64,000 nucleotides of DNA from contig CAYQKF010000011.1 of NCBI GenBank assembly GCA_964417935.1, forward strand, positions 1 to 64,000. The letters run 5' to 3'. This DNA comes from NIOZ-UU13 sp964417935. Its GTDB lineage: Bacteria; Planctomycetota; Phycisphaerae; Sedimentisphaerales; Anaerobacaceae. Each line of letters opens with the position of its first letter. Positions within the stretch are counted from its first letter, which is position 1. The notes under the pieces are model-generated. The model was given only the letters and a program-made list of their open reading frames with translations, had not been told where the DNA came from and made no database searches. Positions 8,344-17,361 of the stretch are shown here, piece by piece. Position numbers and translations under genes: made by a program.

Positions 8344-9660
8344 ATGGAACCAATTACGGAACCGGGAATTGACTTATTTGCTAACGAATTGCCTTCAATG
8401 GACGAAATTAAGAGGCTCTCTGCGTTTGTCCATTCGGGCGAGGCCAATCTGCTAAAATTCGGTGAACAGGTAGAGTCAAATATGGGCGGCAGCGGACAGA
8501 AAGCGTCTCTGGCAGCCGGGATCGGGCTTTATATATTAGGCAGAAAGGCCGAAGCGGTCGAAAAACTGCAACAAACCAGGGACTGCAAAGAAAAATTCTT
8601 ATACTTAGCTTTTGCGCTTCGCCGAATAGGCGAATTTGACCAAGCAATCGAAAACCTGCAAAACAGTCTCGATTACGAGGCTGACAAAATGAGCATAACA
8701 CTGGAAAAGGCTGCCACATACCGCCACGCAGAAAATTTCGAGGCCGCAGCTAAGGAATTGAAAGCCTGCAAAAATTTCGAGAACGTAAGTGCAGAATACC
8801 ACTACCAGCTTGCCAGACTTGCCGAAGCACAGGGGCTTTACGAACAGGCAATGGACGATTACAAAACGGCACTGGAATTGTCCCCGAATCATCAAAGAGC
8901 CCTTTTCCATCTGGCCTTTCGCTGTGATTTATCCGGCGATGAAGAAGCAGCCATTGATTACTACAGGCAAATTGCTTCCAGCTCTCCGGTTCACGTAAGT
9001 GCCCTGCTGAATTTAGCTGTGCTTTACGAAGACAACGGCCAGTACGACAAAGCCGCGAAATGTGTCGATACTGTCCTGGAGACTCATCCGAATCACCAAA
9101 GAGCTCTCCTGTTCAGCAAAGACATCGAAAGCTCAAAAACAATGTTCTATGACGAGGAAAAAGAAGAGAAAAAGACCCGCAAAACCCAAATTCTTGAAAC
9201 GCCGATTTCTGATTTTGAGCTATCAGTGCGCAGCAGAAACTGCCTGAAAAAAATGAAAATCTATACGCTCGGCGACCTTCTTAACATCACCGAGGTGGAA
9301 CTGTTATCTTATAAGAACTTTGGCGAAACGTCCCTTAGGGAAATCAAGACCATCCTCGAACCGAAAGGCTTGATTCTCGGGATGGCTCTGGAGGAAAAGC
9401 TGCTTTCTTCAGCAGAAAATTCCGAGGGCACTGTTATCATAGACGAGGATGAAGGACTCAGAAACAAACCTGTAGATGACCTCCAACTGTCGGTGCGCGC
9501 TCGAAAGTGCCTGCAAAAGCTCAATCTTCGCACAATCGGTGAATTGACACACAAAACAGAGGCTGAGCTTCTGGGCGTTAAAAACTTCGGCGTAACAAGC
9601 CTGAACGAAATCAACAAAGCGCTTGCAAACCTTGGGTTATCACTGAGAAGCCTGGACTAA
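8344..9660 (+). CDS. TPR protein with two RNA polymerase alpha-CTD-like modules
   Basis: A protein of about 438 residues. The first 250 residues form TPR-type helical repeats (YHYQLARLAEAQGLYEQAMD, RALFHLAF). Two C-terminal modules of about 65 residues follow, each with the helix-hairpin-helix pattern of the RNA polymerase alpha C-terminal domain: ISDFELSVRSRNCLKKM...LLSYKNFGETSLREI and VDDLQLSVRARKCLQKL...LLGVKNFGVTSLNEI. Alpha-CTD binds UP-element DNA and activators, so a transcription-linked or scaffold role is likely. I start it at 8344 because GGGAGAAG (8331-8338) is well placed there; an in-frame ATG at 8287 lies inside the MITE end and would add 19 residues. Confidence 0.8.
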   Translation: MEPITEPGIDLFANELPSMDEIKRLSAFVHSGEANLLKFGEQVESNMGGSGQKASLAAGIGLYILGRKAEAVEKLQQTRDCKEKFLYLAFALRRIGEFDQAIENLQNSLDYEADKMSITLEKAATYRHAENFEAAAKELKACKNFENVSAEYHYQLARLAEAQGLYEQAMDDYKTALELSPNHQRALFHLAFRCDLSGDEEAAIDYYRQIASSSPVHVSALLNLAVLYEDNGQYDKAAKCVDTVLETHPNHQRALLFSKDIESSKTMFYDEEKEEKKTRKTQILETPISDFELSVRSRNCLKKMKIYTLGDLLNITEVELLSYKNFGETSLREIKTILEPKGLILGMALEEKLLSSAENSEGTVIIDEDEGLRNKPVDDLQLSVRARKCLQKLNLRTIGELTHKTEAELLGVKNFGVTSLNEINKALANLGLSLRSLD

Positions 9661-9667
9661 TTGAGAA

Positions 9668-10969
9668 TTGAGAATTCTACATTCTAAATTCTACATTCTA
9701 AATTCTAACAAACGTCATTTTCGAATATCGAATGGCAAAGTAGCAGCCCTTTTACTTTTGCTGGTAATTATAAGCGGCTGTAAGAGCCGGCAGATCACAA
9801 CGCCAACTCCCCAGATGGATATTGAACCACAGTTTTGGGTAAGGGTACTGCTACTTGACAATGTCGAAGCCTGCACGCTGGAGATTGCCTCGTCATTCAG
9901 CATTACTGATGACCCCAACCTGCAAACACTGCTTCCAACAGCCCGCTTTGACCAAATCGATGCGCCGATAAGCATCCAGCTAATTAACGGCGAAATCACC
10001 ATCGGGGGTCGGCCCTTTATGAATGATGAGGTAATTATTTTCCCGGATGAGCCGTACATCTTCAAACTGAATGGTAACGGTTATCGCGGCAAATTAAAGC
10101 TGATAATCAACCCCGACGGCGGTTCCTTCGACGCGATTAATCTGGTTCCACCTGAGGCGTATTTAGCCGGCGTAGTAGGTGCCGAGATGCCCAGCTACTG
10201 GGAACCGGAGGCGCTCAAGGCCCAGGCAATCGCCGCAAGGACTTATTGCTTCTACATTAAAAAACGATTCGGCAGCTATCGCAAATGGGACATGAAAAAA
10301 ACAGCATCACATCAGGTTTACCGCGGCGTCAGCGCCGAGTCCACTCAGATTTGGGACATCGTCAATGAAACCAAAGGCCAGGTCCTGGTCTGTAAACAAA
10401 TCGACGGCACAGAAGACATCTTTCCGGCCTACTATAGCTCAACCTGTGGCGGGCATACTGAAAACAGCAAAAATGTATTCGGTGATTCCTTCGAACCGCT
10501 AATCGGGGTGCCCTGCCCCTATTGTAAGAACGTGGCCAAACCGAAATTTTTCTTCTGGCCTTTGATTCAATTCGATAATGCTTATGTTATAACCAGGCTA
10601 TTACTAAGATACCCAAATCTAAAGCGGCTCGGGGAAATCACAAACATCGAACCTACCGAGCAAAGTAATTATGCTGAATTCTCTCGACTGACTAAAATTA
10701 AGTTCTCCGGCTCAAACGGCAAAAGCGATTTTTTAAGAGCTGAGGACTTTCGTCTGGCAATCGACCCGACCGGACGAAAATTGAGAAGCACCATCTGCCA
10801 AATCGTCAAAAGGGGTGATAAATGGGCATTTTTATCGGGCAGAGGCTGGGGCCACGGCGTTGGAATGTGCCAATGCGGCGCCCAAGGAATGGCAAGACAA
10901 GGTAAAAACGCAAAGCAGATACTTTCCTATTATTATCCTGACTCCAAGATATTGACAATTGACTATTGA
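9668..10969 (+). CDS. SpoIID/LytB-domain lipoprotein, probable peptidoglycan-acting protein
   Basis: A protein of up to 433 residues with a lipobox (LLLLLVIISGC), so probably membrane-anchored and outside the cytoplasm. The SpoIID/LytB domain is complete: LVPPEAYLAGVVGAEMPSYW, then EALKAQAIAARTYCFY, YYSSTCGGHTE, and near the end GRGWGHGVGMCQCGAQGMA. SpoIID is a lytic transglycosylase in endospore formers; in non-sporulating bacteria relatives are linked to cell-wall remodelling. The start is unclear: no in-frame ATG precedes the hydrophobic segment, and the first codons (TTG at 9668) lie in a repeated ATTCTAAATTCTAC-type stretch. It begins 7 bases after the TPR/alpha-CTD gene. Confidence 0.8.
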   Translation: MRILHSKFYILNSNKRHFRISNGKVAALLLLLVIISGCKSRQITTPTPQMDIEPQFWVRVLLLDNVEACTLEIASSFSITDDPNLQTLLPTARFDQIDAPISIQLINGEITIGGRPFMNDEVIIFPDEPYIFKLNGNGYRGKLKLIINPDGGSFDAINLVPPEAYLAGVVGAEMPSYWEPEALKAQAIAARTYCFYIKKRFGSYRKWDMKKTASHQVYRGVSAESTQIWDIVNETKGQVLVCKQIDGTEDIFPAYYSSTCGGHTENSKNVFGDSFEPLIGVPCPYCKNVAKPKFFFWPLIQFDNAYVITRLLLRYPNLKRLGEITNIEPTEQSNYAEFSRLTKIKFSGSNGKSDFLRAEDFRLAIDPTGRKLRSTICQIVKRGDKWAFLSGRGWGHGVGMCQCGAQGMARQGKNAKQILSYYYPDSKILTIDY

Positions 10970-11080
10970 CAATTGAAAAATGAACAGCAAATTTCGGTGG
11001 GGCAAGCTTCACTCTATACACTGGTAACTGGTGAGTGGTAATTGGTAAGTGGTGCTCTATCACAGATGATTTGATGAGTT

Positions 11081-11148
11081 GTCATTCCGCACTTGATGCG
11101 GAATCCAGAGTACCGAAAGGTCTGGATTCCCGCTTGCGCGGGAATGAC
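11081..11148. repeat. Interspersed hairpin repeat (GTCATTCC...GGAATGAC type)
   Basis: GTCATTCC at the left pairs with GGAATGAC at the right, with inner arms CGCACTTGATGCG and CCCGCTTGCGCGGG. Related copies are found near 17139, 17918, 18001, 18940, 46110, 50980, 51090 and 56522. They are non-coding and look like a REP/MITE family. Bases 10970-11080 are simple ATTGACTATTGACAATTG-like filler. Confidence 0.6.
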
Positions 11149-11252
11149 ACCCATCAATTGACCTGTGACAGAGTACTACCATATATTACAGCAAGAGAAT
11201 TTATTTACCTGTGCTGTGGTAATTTATGCTATAATCCAAGCGGAGATAAATT

Positions 11253-11543
11253 ATGGGCTTAGATGAGATTAAAAGGGTTTTGAGAGAGTATAAATCTTTA
11301 CTTGAAGATAAGTATCATGTACATACTCTTGGCATTTTTGGTTCCTATATCCGGAATGAGCAAGCCGGCGATAGAGACCTCGATATTCTTGTTGATTTCA
11401 CGGTTCCCATAAGTCTCTTTGAATTTATCGATATGGAAGAAGAACTTTCGGAATTGTTACATGTCAAAGTTGAGCTCGTATCGCGCGGTGCGCTTAAACC
11501 TTATATTGGCAGGCGTATTTTGAGTGAAGTCCAGTTAGTATAA
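11253..11543 (+). CDS. MNT-type nucleotidyltransferase-domain protein
   Basis: A 96-residue protein with the minimal nucleotidyltransferase signature GIFGSYIRNEQAGDRDLDILVDF (GS motif plus DxD, about residues 29-50). Such proteins are known as the antitoxin half of HEPN/MNT pairs, modifying a HEPN RNase partner by AMP addition. No HEPN partner is encoded on either side, so this is an orphan or acts on a distant partner. GGAG precedes the ATG and a TATAAT lies at 11230-11235. It stands alone between repeats and tgt. Confidence 0.8.
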   Translation: MGLDEIKRVLREYKSLLEDKYHVHTLGIFGSYIRNEQAGDRDLDILVDFTVPISLFEFIDMEEELSELLHVKVELVSRGALKPYIGRRILSEVQLV

Positions 11544-11614
11544 AAGGGAAACGGCGTGCACAGGATAGACTCCTGCTTACCACTGGGGCTGCATGATTAT
11601 AAATATTTATTGAG

Positions 11615-12709
11615 ATGGCTAACTTCCAAATTCTCCATACAGATTCCCGCTCGGCAGCGAGGCTTGGGTTATTAACAACTGCGCATGGAAAGGTGGAAAC
11701 TCCCGTTTTTATGCCAGTGGGCACTGCCGGGGCGGTAAAAGGTATCACGCCGCAGCAGCTCCAGGAAACCGGTTCCGAACTTGTCCTGGCCAATACCTAC
11801 CATTTGCTGCTTAGACCCGGTGTCGAGACTGTCGAAAAACTTGGCGGACTGCATAAATTTATGGCCTGGGACGGACCGATACTAACCGACAGCGGCGGAT
11901 ACCAGGTATTCTCTCTAAGCCCGCTGACGAGAATCAACGATGACGGCGTTGAATTTGCCAGCCATATAGACGGCGCAAAAATATACCTGAACGCCGAAAT
12001 CGCAACGGAAATCCAAAACCGGTTGGCTGCCGATATAATAACGTGCTTCGACCAATGTACTCCCTTTCCTATCGAGACTCCGGAGCTTAGAAAAGCGGTC
12101 GATAGAACCATTCTCTGGGCAAAGTCTGCTAAACAGGCACATACCAACCCTAACCAACTGCTTTTTGCCATTGTCCAGGGCGGAATAGACCTCGAATTGC
12201 GAACATACTGCGCATCAGAGCTTGTCAAAACAGGTTTCGACGGATATGCTATCGGCGGTTTAAGTGTAGGTGAAGGGCACGAGAATATGATAAAAACTGT
12301 TACTCATACAGCACAGCTTTTGCCGCAGGATAAACCCCGTTACCTTATGGGTGTCGGCACACCAGCGGATATCATTGCCGCCGTCAAGGCCGGCGTGGAT
12401 ATGTTCGATTGTGTCCTGCCAACCAGAAACGGACGAAATGCCTTTGCTTTTACGGACAACGGCCCCTTGCGACTGAGGAACAATGCACATATAAAAGACG
12501 CCAAGCCAATCGAAGCCGATTGCGACTGCTACTGCTGCGGGAACTTCAGCCGGGCCACTATAAGACATTTCTTTAATTCGGGAGAAATGCTCGGCCCAAT
12601 CTTAGTATCGCTGCACAACCTAACATTTTATCAGAGGCTAATGGTCAGAATAAGGCAGGCCATAAAAAGAAACGAATTTGCCGACTGGGCAAAAAGAATT
12701 GATTATTGA
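11615..12709 (+). CDS. tgt: Queuine/preQ1 tRNA-ribosyltransferase
   Basis: A 364-residue enzyme that exchanges guanine 34 for the queuosine precursor preQ1 in tRNAs with a GUN anticodon. Hallmarks: TPVFMPVGTAGAVKG, LANTYHLLLRPG, DSGGYQVFSL (active-site Asp), ALVQGG-like AIVQGGID, GGLSVGE, GVDMFDCVLPTRNGR (nucleophilic Asp and tRNA-binding loop) and the zinc site CDCYCC...H near the C terminus. Length is normal. It heads the tgt-yajC-secDF order that is conserved in many bacteria. No ribosome site is obvious before the ATG (TTGAGATG context), so the exact start is slightly uncertain. Confidence 0.95.
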   Translation: MANFQILHTDSRSAARLGLLTTAHGKVETPVFMPVGTAGAVKGITPQQLQETGSELVLANTYHLLLRPGVETVEKLGGLHKFMAWDGPILTDSGGYQVFSLSPLTRINDDGVEFASHIDGAKIYLNAEIATEIQNRLAADIITCFDQCTPFPIETPELRKAVDRTILWAKSAKQAHTNPNQLLFAIVQGGIDLELRTYCASELVKTGFDGYAIGGLSVGEGHENMIKTVTHTAQLLPQDKPRYLMGVGTPADIIAAVKAGVDMFDCVLPTRNGRNAFAFTDNGPLRLRNNAHIKDAKPIEADCDCYCCGNFSRATIRHFFNSGEMLGPILVSLHNLTFYQRLMVRIRQAIKRNEFADWAKRIDY

Positions 12710-12779
12710 CTATCGACTATTGATTATTGATTATTGATAAAAAGTAAAAAGTCGTTAGTATTTGTTATTTGGCCGACGG

Positions 12780-12807
12780 TTCGCCTGTTAGAAGCGAATG
12801 TATCCAT
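12780..12807 (+). promoter_or_regulatory. Palindromic motif with fixed loop CTGTTAGAA, copy 1
   Basis: TTCGC and GCGAA flank the 9-base loop CTGTTAGAA and are followed by TGTATCCAT. The same loop and tail occur at 17308-17336 with a different stem. It lies 61 bases before yajC and may be a small RNA hairpin or protein site. Confidence 0.4.
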
Positions 12808-12867
12808 TTTACCGCCGGTTATCACAATGCGAAATGCAATATACGAAATTATGAAGGGAAAATACAA

Positions 12868-13290
12868 ATGAATAATGTATGGATACTGGCACAAACAGAA
12901 GGCAGCGAGGAGCCTTCTACCGTTACAACAGAACCTGTCACTACGGAGGAGACTACAACAACGACAACGGTCGCAACCGACCCCGACACCCCTGGAGTCA
13001 CACCAAAGGGACGAGGACCTTTGGGCTCTTATGGAAACCTGATTTTTCTTGGTTTGATGTTCGTCCTGATGTACATGATTCTTTTTAGAGGGCCCCGAAA
13101 GAAACAACAGCAGCACAAACAAATGATGCAAGCGCTGACAAAAAACGATAAGGTACAAACAATCGGCGGAATTATAGGAACCGTCGTAGATATTAAGGAT
13201 AACGAGATTACTTTGAAAGTTGATGAATCGAATAATACGAAAATAAAAATTCTCCGTTCAGCAATCGGAAAGAATATGTCAAAAGATTAA
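12868..13290 (+). CDS. yajC: Preprotein translocase accessory subunit YajC
   Basis: A 140-residue protein of the SecDF-YajC complex at the inner membrane. After a Thr/Glu-rich segment (about residues 10-45) it has one membrane helix (GNLIFLGLMFVLMYMILFRG) and the YajC core RKKQQQHKQMMQALTKNDKVQTIGGIIGTVVDI. The Thr-rich N-terminal extension is longer than in E. coli YajC (about 110 residues). I chose the ATG at 12868 because GAAGGGAAA lies at correct spacing; an upstream in-frame start would translate intergenic repeat. secDF follows after 151 bases. Confidence 0.92.
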   Translation: MNNVWILAQTEGSEEPSTVTTEPVTTEETTTTTTVATDPDTPGVTPKGRGPLGSYGNLIFLGLMFVLMYMILFRGPRKKQQQHKQMMQALTKNDKVQTIGGIIGTVVDIKDNEITLKVDESNNTKIKILRSAIGKNMSKD

Positions 13291-13349
13291 GAATTAGGTA
13301 ATTGGTGAGTAGAATAAGTGAGCTAACTCGTGCCACAGGTAAGTTTGAA

Positions 13350-13390
13350 GTGCCTAAAGTTTGGAACTCACTTTAGTTCACTTTAGGCAC
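13350..13390. repeat. Inverted repeat GTGCCTAAAGT...ACTTTAGGCAC
   Basis: An 11-bp perfect stem with a 19-base loop between yajC and secDF. The same arms bound a larger element at 56511-56663. It could act as an attenuator between the two genes, but no T-run follows. Confidence 0.5.
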
Positions 13391-13441
13391 TTTCCTGATA
13401 ACCAATTAACCAATTACCATTTAACCAATATCGAGGAATTT

Positions 13442-16400
13442 ATGAATAAGAATCTTACGCCGAAAATAGTTTTAATCATTGTTTTAGTGGTCGTTGCAGT
13501 CTGGACTTTGTATCCGCCAAACAAGACCTTAAAGCCCGGCATAGACCTGGCAGGTGGGACAAGTCTCATCTACGAAATTGATACCCACGGCCTGGAAGAA
13601 GCGGAAAAAAAAGACTTGGCGCAAAGAATGATAACCGTTCTGCGAAGGCGAATAGACCCGGCCAACATCCAGAATCTTGTATGGCGACCGCAGGGCAGCA
13701 CTCGCTTCGAAATACAAATGCCCTTAGCAAGCGCTGAAGCCCGCGTGAAACGACAAAATTACGAAAGTGCTTTAGCCGAGCTGATGGACAAAAACGTAAG
13801 CCGTTCTAAGATTATGCGGTCACTCGATATACCGCTACAAGAGCGAGCCGAGGCTTTCAATGACCTTGCACAGGCCGACCCGAATAGACTGGCAATTCTT
13901 GAGAGCCTGGCCACAGTTTATGACGAACGCAGGGACCTGCAAAATCAAAGGGACAACCTCGACTCAAAACTCGAAACTCAAAACTTAAAACTTAAAGAGG
14001 CTGGACTTGACCTCGGCCAGATAAATAAAAAGAAGGTAGATTGGGCCAAATTAAATGAAGAACAACTGCGGGATTCGCTAAAAGAATTCACTGATGTCAA
14101 TGATAATCTCGACCTGCTGGCCGGGCATGTTAAAACCTACGCCGAGTGGTCCAAAGTCGTTAACCAGTTGACCGACCCGAACACAAATACTAAATACAAA
14201 GAGGCAATAAACACCATCGACCAACTAAACCTGACTACAGCCCAGTTAAACATCTGCCTCGAAATACCCATCAAGTCACCAAGACGCAGAGTGGAGACCG
14301 AAAAGCTCAAAACCGATTTCCCGGACAGCGTTGATGAAATTAACAACGTAGTTACAGCATTTGACGAGTATCGTCCCTTCAGAGGCAGACTCGACGACCC
14401 CAAGGACCTCCAGCGAATGCTCAAAGGCGCCGGAATACTTGAGTTCAGAATACTTCCAACACAGGGACATCCTGACATAGATATGGACCAGATGCTCGGG
14501 TACGTTGAAAGACTCAAGGAAAAAGGACCTAAATACGCCTCAGACAACAACTATTTATGGTGCGAGATAGAAAATATCAATGAATGGAATGCAGTGGACA
14601 ACGATAGGCGGCCTTCAATCGTTGCTCAATTCGGCAACAAGTATTATGTCTTGGCAAGTAACAAAGCAAATGAAACTTTGTTGCACAGCCCCACTAAAAG
14701 ACAGTGGAAGCTGGAAAAATCTAATCCGGCAACCGACAGTATGGGCCGAAGAGCTGTTGGCTTTCTCCTGGATGAAAAAGGCGGAAGCTTATTCTCCAAT
14801 GTTACCGGAGACAATATTGGCAAGCCACTTTGTATCCTGCTCGATGAAATTGCAATATCGGCACCAAATATCGAATCCAGGATACGCAGACAGGGCATAA
14901 TAACAGGCAGCTACACTCAAACACAAGTCGAGGACATGGTCAACAAACTAAACGCCGGCTCTTTGCCCGCCCGGCTGATAGAGCAGCCCATCTCTGTAAA
15001 CACAATCGGCCCGTCCATCGGCGCCGACAATCGGGACCAGGGCATTAAAGCCGGTTTAATCGGCCTTGTAGCGGTTGTAGTATGTATGGCGATTTACTAT
15101 TGCTTAGCCGGCTCAATCGCAGACGTGGCATTGCTTATGAATATGCTTTTTGTCTTAGCAATAATGGCAGGCGTGCGGGCAACTTTCACATTACCCGGAA
15201 TCGCGGGCATCATACTGACTATTGGTATGAGCGTCGATGCCAACGTACTGGTCTTCGAAAGAATACGCGAAGAGCAGCTGAAAGGCTCATCTTTGAGAAT
15301 CGCCATAACGAACGGCTACCAAAGAGCATTCAGAACTATCTTAGATGCGAACCTGACAACATTCATCACCGCTGCGATTCTTTACTGGCGCGCCTCGGAA
15401 GAAGTAAAGGGCTTTGCCATTGTGCTTATGCTCGGTATCGCATCGAGTATGTTCACCGCCTTGTTTGTAACTCGCGTACTCTTCGATTTCCTCTTATCCA
15501 GGCGAATTATAAAAGACCATTTATTAATGCTGCGCCTGATACACAAGCCGAACATAAACTGGATGCGCCTAAGGCCGATTTTCTTCTGCATCTCAATTGC
15601 GCTGATTGTGGCAGGCCTGGCTGTATTCTTTACAAGAGATAACGTGGAGAATAATAAATACGATATCGAGTTCACCGGCGGAACGAGTGTCCGGATAAAT
15701 TTGAAAGAACCGCTGAGCCGACAGGATGTGCAAGACAGAATCCGCATAATAGGAAATGATTTGAACAACCCGGCCCTGGCAACAGCAAATGTTTACAGCA
15801 TCGGAAAATCAGACAAGCAATATGAAATCAACACCACGGAAACAAACAAAATAACCGTTATGACAACTTTCTCGCAATCAAACCAGCAAACAGCCGACCA
15901 GCTAACCGATGCAATCAAGAAATCTCAAACCCAATTCGACGGCGAACTAAATAATCTGCTCGTAACACAGGACACCGATAACCCGGCGCAATTTGTGATA
16001 ACAACAAGCCAGATGAACAAATCACTGGTCGAGGAAGTGCTGAGGGCAGCTTTTCCTGAGGCTGACATATCAGAGCCACAGATTGATGAGGTTGTCAATA
16101 ACGCAATATTAGATGCTTTCACAGATGAGCTGGAAGTTCAACAAAATCTTCAACCCAAAATCACCTCGCAGGAAAAAATAACCGAAGAGCTTATTGATTC
16201 TTACCCCGAACTCATTGACTTTCTGGGCGGGGTCAAGATTGAATGCCAAATTGAAAGGGCCGCCACCGCCGAGGAAATCGAGCAAAGGTTCAAGGATTTA
16301 CTGTTTAAGCCTGACATGCGAGACCTCGAGCAGTATCCATATACAATCCTTGGCCCAAATCTAACGACGGCAGAACCAAACCAGCCCGTAGATTCCTTTG

Positions 16401-17134
16401 TTTACGTAAGCGCCGAGCCTGAGGCAGGTTTTCGCGAACTATCCGAGGATGAATGGACACGGTTTATTGAAAACGAAACGGCCAAAGTCTTAGCTGCAAC
16501 CAAGCTCGAAACATCACTGCCGCGAGTAAGACAATTCGACCCTTCGGTAGGTAGAGAGCAAAAGCAGCGGGCTTTGATTGCCATCGTCCTGTCGCTATTT
16601 GCAATCGTTACTTATATATGGGTTCGATTCGGAAACGTTCGATACGGCATTGCCGCCATTACGGCATTGGTGCACGATGTTTGCATCACACTCGGCGCTG
16701 TTAGCGTCTGCACCTATATTGCAGCAACACCAATCGGGGAAAAGCTTTTAATAGGAGATTTCAAAATCAACCTGGCAATGATAGCCGCTTTCCTGACACT
16801 CATTGGATACTCGCTTAACGATACGATTGTTGTCTTCGACCGAATCCGGGAAAATCGCCGCAAGGACCAGCTCAATCCACAGATAATCACTAACAGCATT
16901 AACCAGACTATTTCCAGAACCATTTTGACATCCTTCACAACGTTTATAGTTGTGCTGATAATGTATATCTTTGGCGGCCCCGGACTAAGAGGCTTTACCC
17001 TCGCAATCGGTTTCGGCATCATCATTGGCACATATTCGTCCATCGCAATAGCCGCACCAATATTGCTGCTCGGCACAAAAACAAAAAGCAAAATTCGAAA
17101 TCCGAAGCACGAAGCACGAAACAAATATAAATGA
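13442..17134 (+). CDS. secDF: Fused protein translocase SecDF with enlarged periplasmic domains
   Basis: A 1230-residue polytopic membrane protein joining SecD and SecF, which use the proton gradient to pull exported proteins across the membrane. SecD half: MNKNLTPKIVLIIVLVVVAV, KPGIDLAGGTSLIYEID, GILEFRILP, then helices including GIILTIGMSVDANVLVFERI. SecF half: YDIEFTGGTSVRINL, GYSLNDTIVVFDRIREN. Between QMPLASAEA and DPKDLQRMLKGAG there is an extra helical, partly coiled-coil block of about 215 residues. The SecF periplasmic part is about 300 residues, against about 100 in E. coli. GAGGAATTT precedes ATG 13442. The last residues (KIRNPKHEARNKYK) are encoded by an intergenic-type repeat. 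Confidence 0.93.
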   Translation: MNKNLTPKIVLIIVLVVVAVWTLYPPNKTLKPGIDLAGGTSLIYEIDTHGLEEAEKKDLAQRMITVLRRRIDPANIQNLVWRPQGSTRFEIQMPLASAEARVKRQNYESALAELMDKNVSRSKIMRSLDIPLQERAEAFNDLAQADPNRLAILESLATVYDERRDLQNQRDNLDSKLETQNLKLKEAGLDLGQINKKKVDWAKLNEEQLRDSLKEFTDVNDNLDLLAGHVKTYAEWSKVVNQLTDPNTNTKYKEAINTIDQLNLTTAQLNICLEIPIKSPRRRVETEKLKTDFPDSVDEINNVVTAFDEYRPFRGRLDDPKDLQRMLKGAGILEFRILPTQGHPDIDMDQMLGYVERLKEKGPKYASDNNYLWCEIENINEWNAVDNDRRPSIVAQFGNKYYVLASNKANETLLHSPTKRQWKLEKSNPATDSMGRRAVGFLLDEKGGSLFSNVTGDNIGKPLCILLDEIAISAPNIESRIRRQGIITGSYTQTQVEDMVNKLNAGSLPARLIEQPISVNTIGPSIGADNRDQGIKAGLIGLVAVVVCMAIYYCLAGSIADVALLMNMLFVLAIMAGVRATFTLPGIAGIILTIGMSVDANVLVFERIREEQLKGSSLRIAITNGYQRAFRTILDANLTTFITAAILYWRASEEVKGFAIVLMLGIASSMFTALFVTRVLFDFLLSRRIIKDHLLMLRLIHKPNINWMRLRPIFFCISIALIVAGLAVFFTRDNVENNKYDIEFTGGTSVRINLKEPLSRQDVQDRIRIIGNDLNNPALATANVYSIGKSDKQYEINTTETNKITVMTTFSQSNQQTADQLTDAIKKSQTQFDGELNNLLVTQDTDNPAQFVITTSQMNKSLVEEVLRAAFPEADISEPQIDEVVNNAILDAFTDELEVQQNLQPKITSQEKITEELIDSYPELIDFLGGVKIECQIERAATAEEIEQRFKDLLFKPDMRDLEQYPYTILGPNLTTAEPNQPVDSFVYVSAEPEAGFRELSEDEWTRFIENETAKVLAATKLETSLPRVRQFDPSVGREQKQRALIAIVLSLFAIVTYIWVRFGNVRYGIAAITALVHDVCITLGAVSVCTYIAATPIGEKLLIGDFKINLAMIAAFLTLIGYSLNDTIVVFDRIRENRRKDQLNPQIITNSINQTISRTILTSFTTFIVVLIMYIFGGPGLRGFTLAIGFGIIIGTYSSIAIAAPILLLGTKTKSKIRNPKHEARNKYK

Positions 17135-17138
17135 CTAA

Positions 17139-17262
17139 AATGACACTGAGTGTCATCCTGAGGCGGAGCCGAAGGATCTGGTCTGCGAATGATGAGATTC
17201 TTCCCCTTCGACTACGCTCAGGGCTAAAGGATTCTTTCGCTCAGAATGACAGCGGCTGTGAG
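17139..17262. repeat. Interspersed TGACA...TGTCA-type repeat
   Basis: TGACACTGAGTGTCATCC and an inner GCGGAGCCGAAGGATCTGG block run to CAGAATGACAGC at the right. The block is very similar to 56522-56645. It is non-coding. Confidence 0.5.
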
Positions 17263-17307
17263 TTTTGAACATTTGATATTTGGATTTTGATATTGTTTCG
17301 GATTTCG

Positions 17308-17336
17308 ATACGCCTGTTAGAAGCGTATGTATCCAT
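17308..17336 (+). promoter_or_regulatory. Palindromic motif with fixed loop CTGTTAGAA, copy 2
   Basis: ATACGC and GCGTAT flank CTGTTAGAA, followed by TGTATCCAT. Compared with copy 1 at 12780 the outer stem pairs differ in a compensating way while loop and tail are constant. It lies 25 bases before the LysM gene. Confidence 0.4.
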
Positions 17337-17361
17337 ATTCGAATTTCGGATTTATGGCAAG

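Noticed and set aside
9671..9706. Short tandem ATTCTAAATTCTAC units, looking like a CRISPR-type repeat
   Set aside because: Units are about 16 bases, contiguous and without unique spacers; the same filler style occurs in other gaps.
15082..15642. A 186-codon open frame inside secDF, plus strand
   Set aside because: It is an alternate frame of the well-supported SecDF coding region, with no ribosome site and an arginine/cysteine-rich composition typical of shadow frames.
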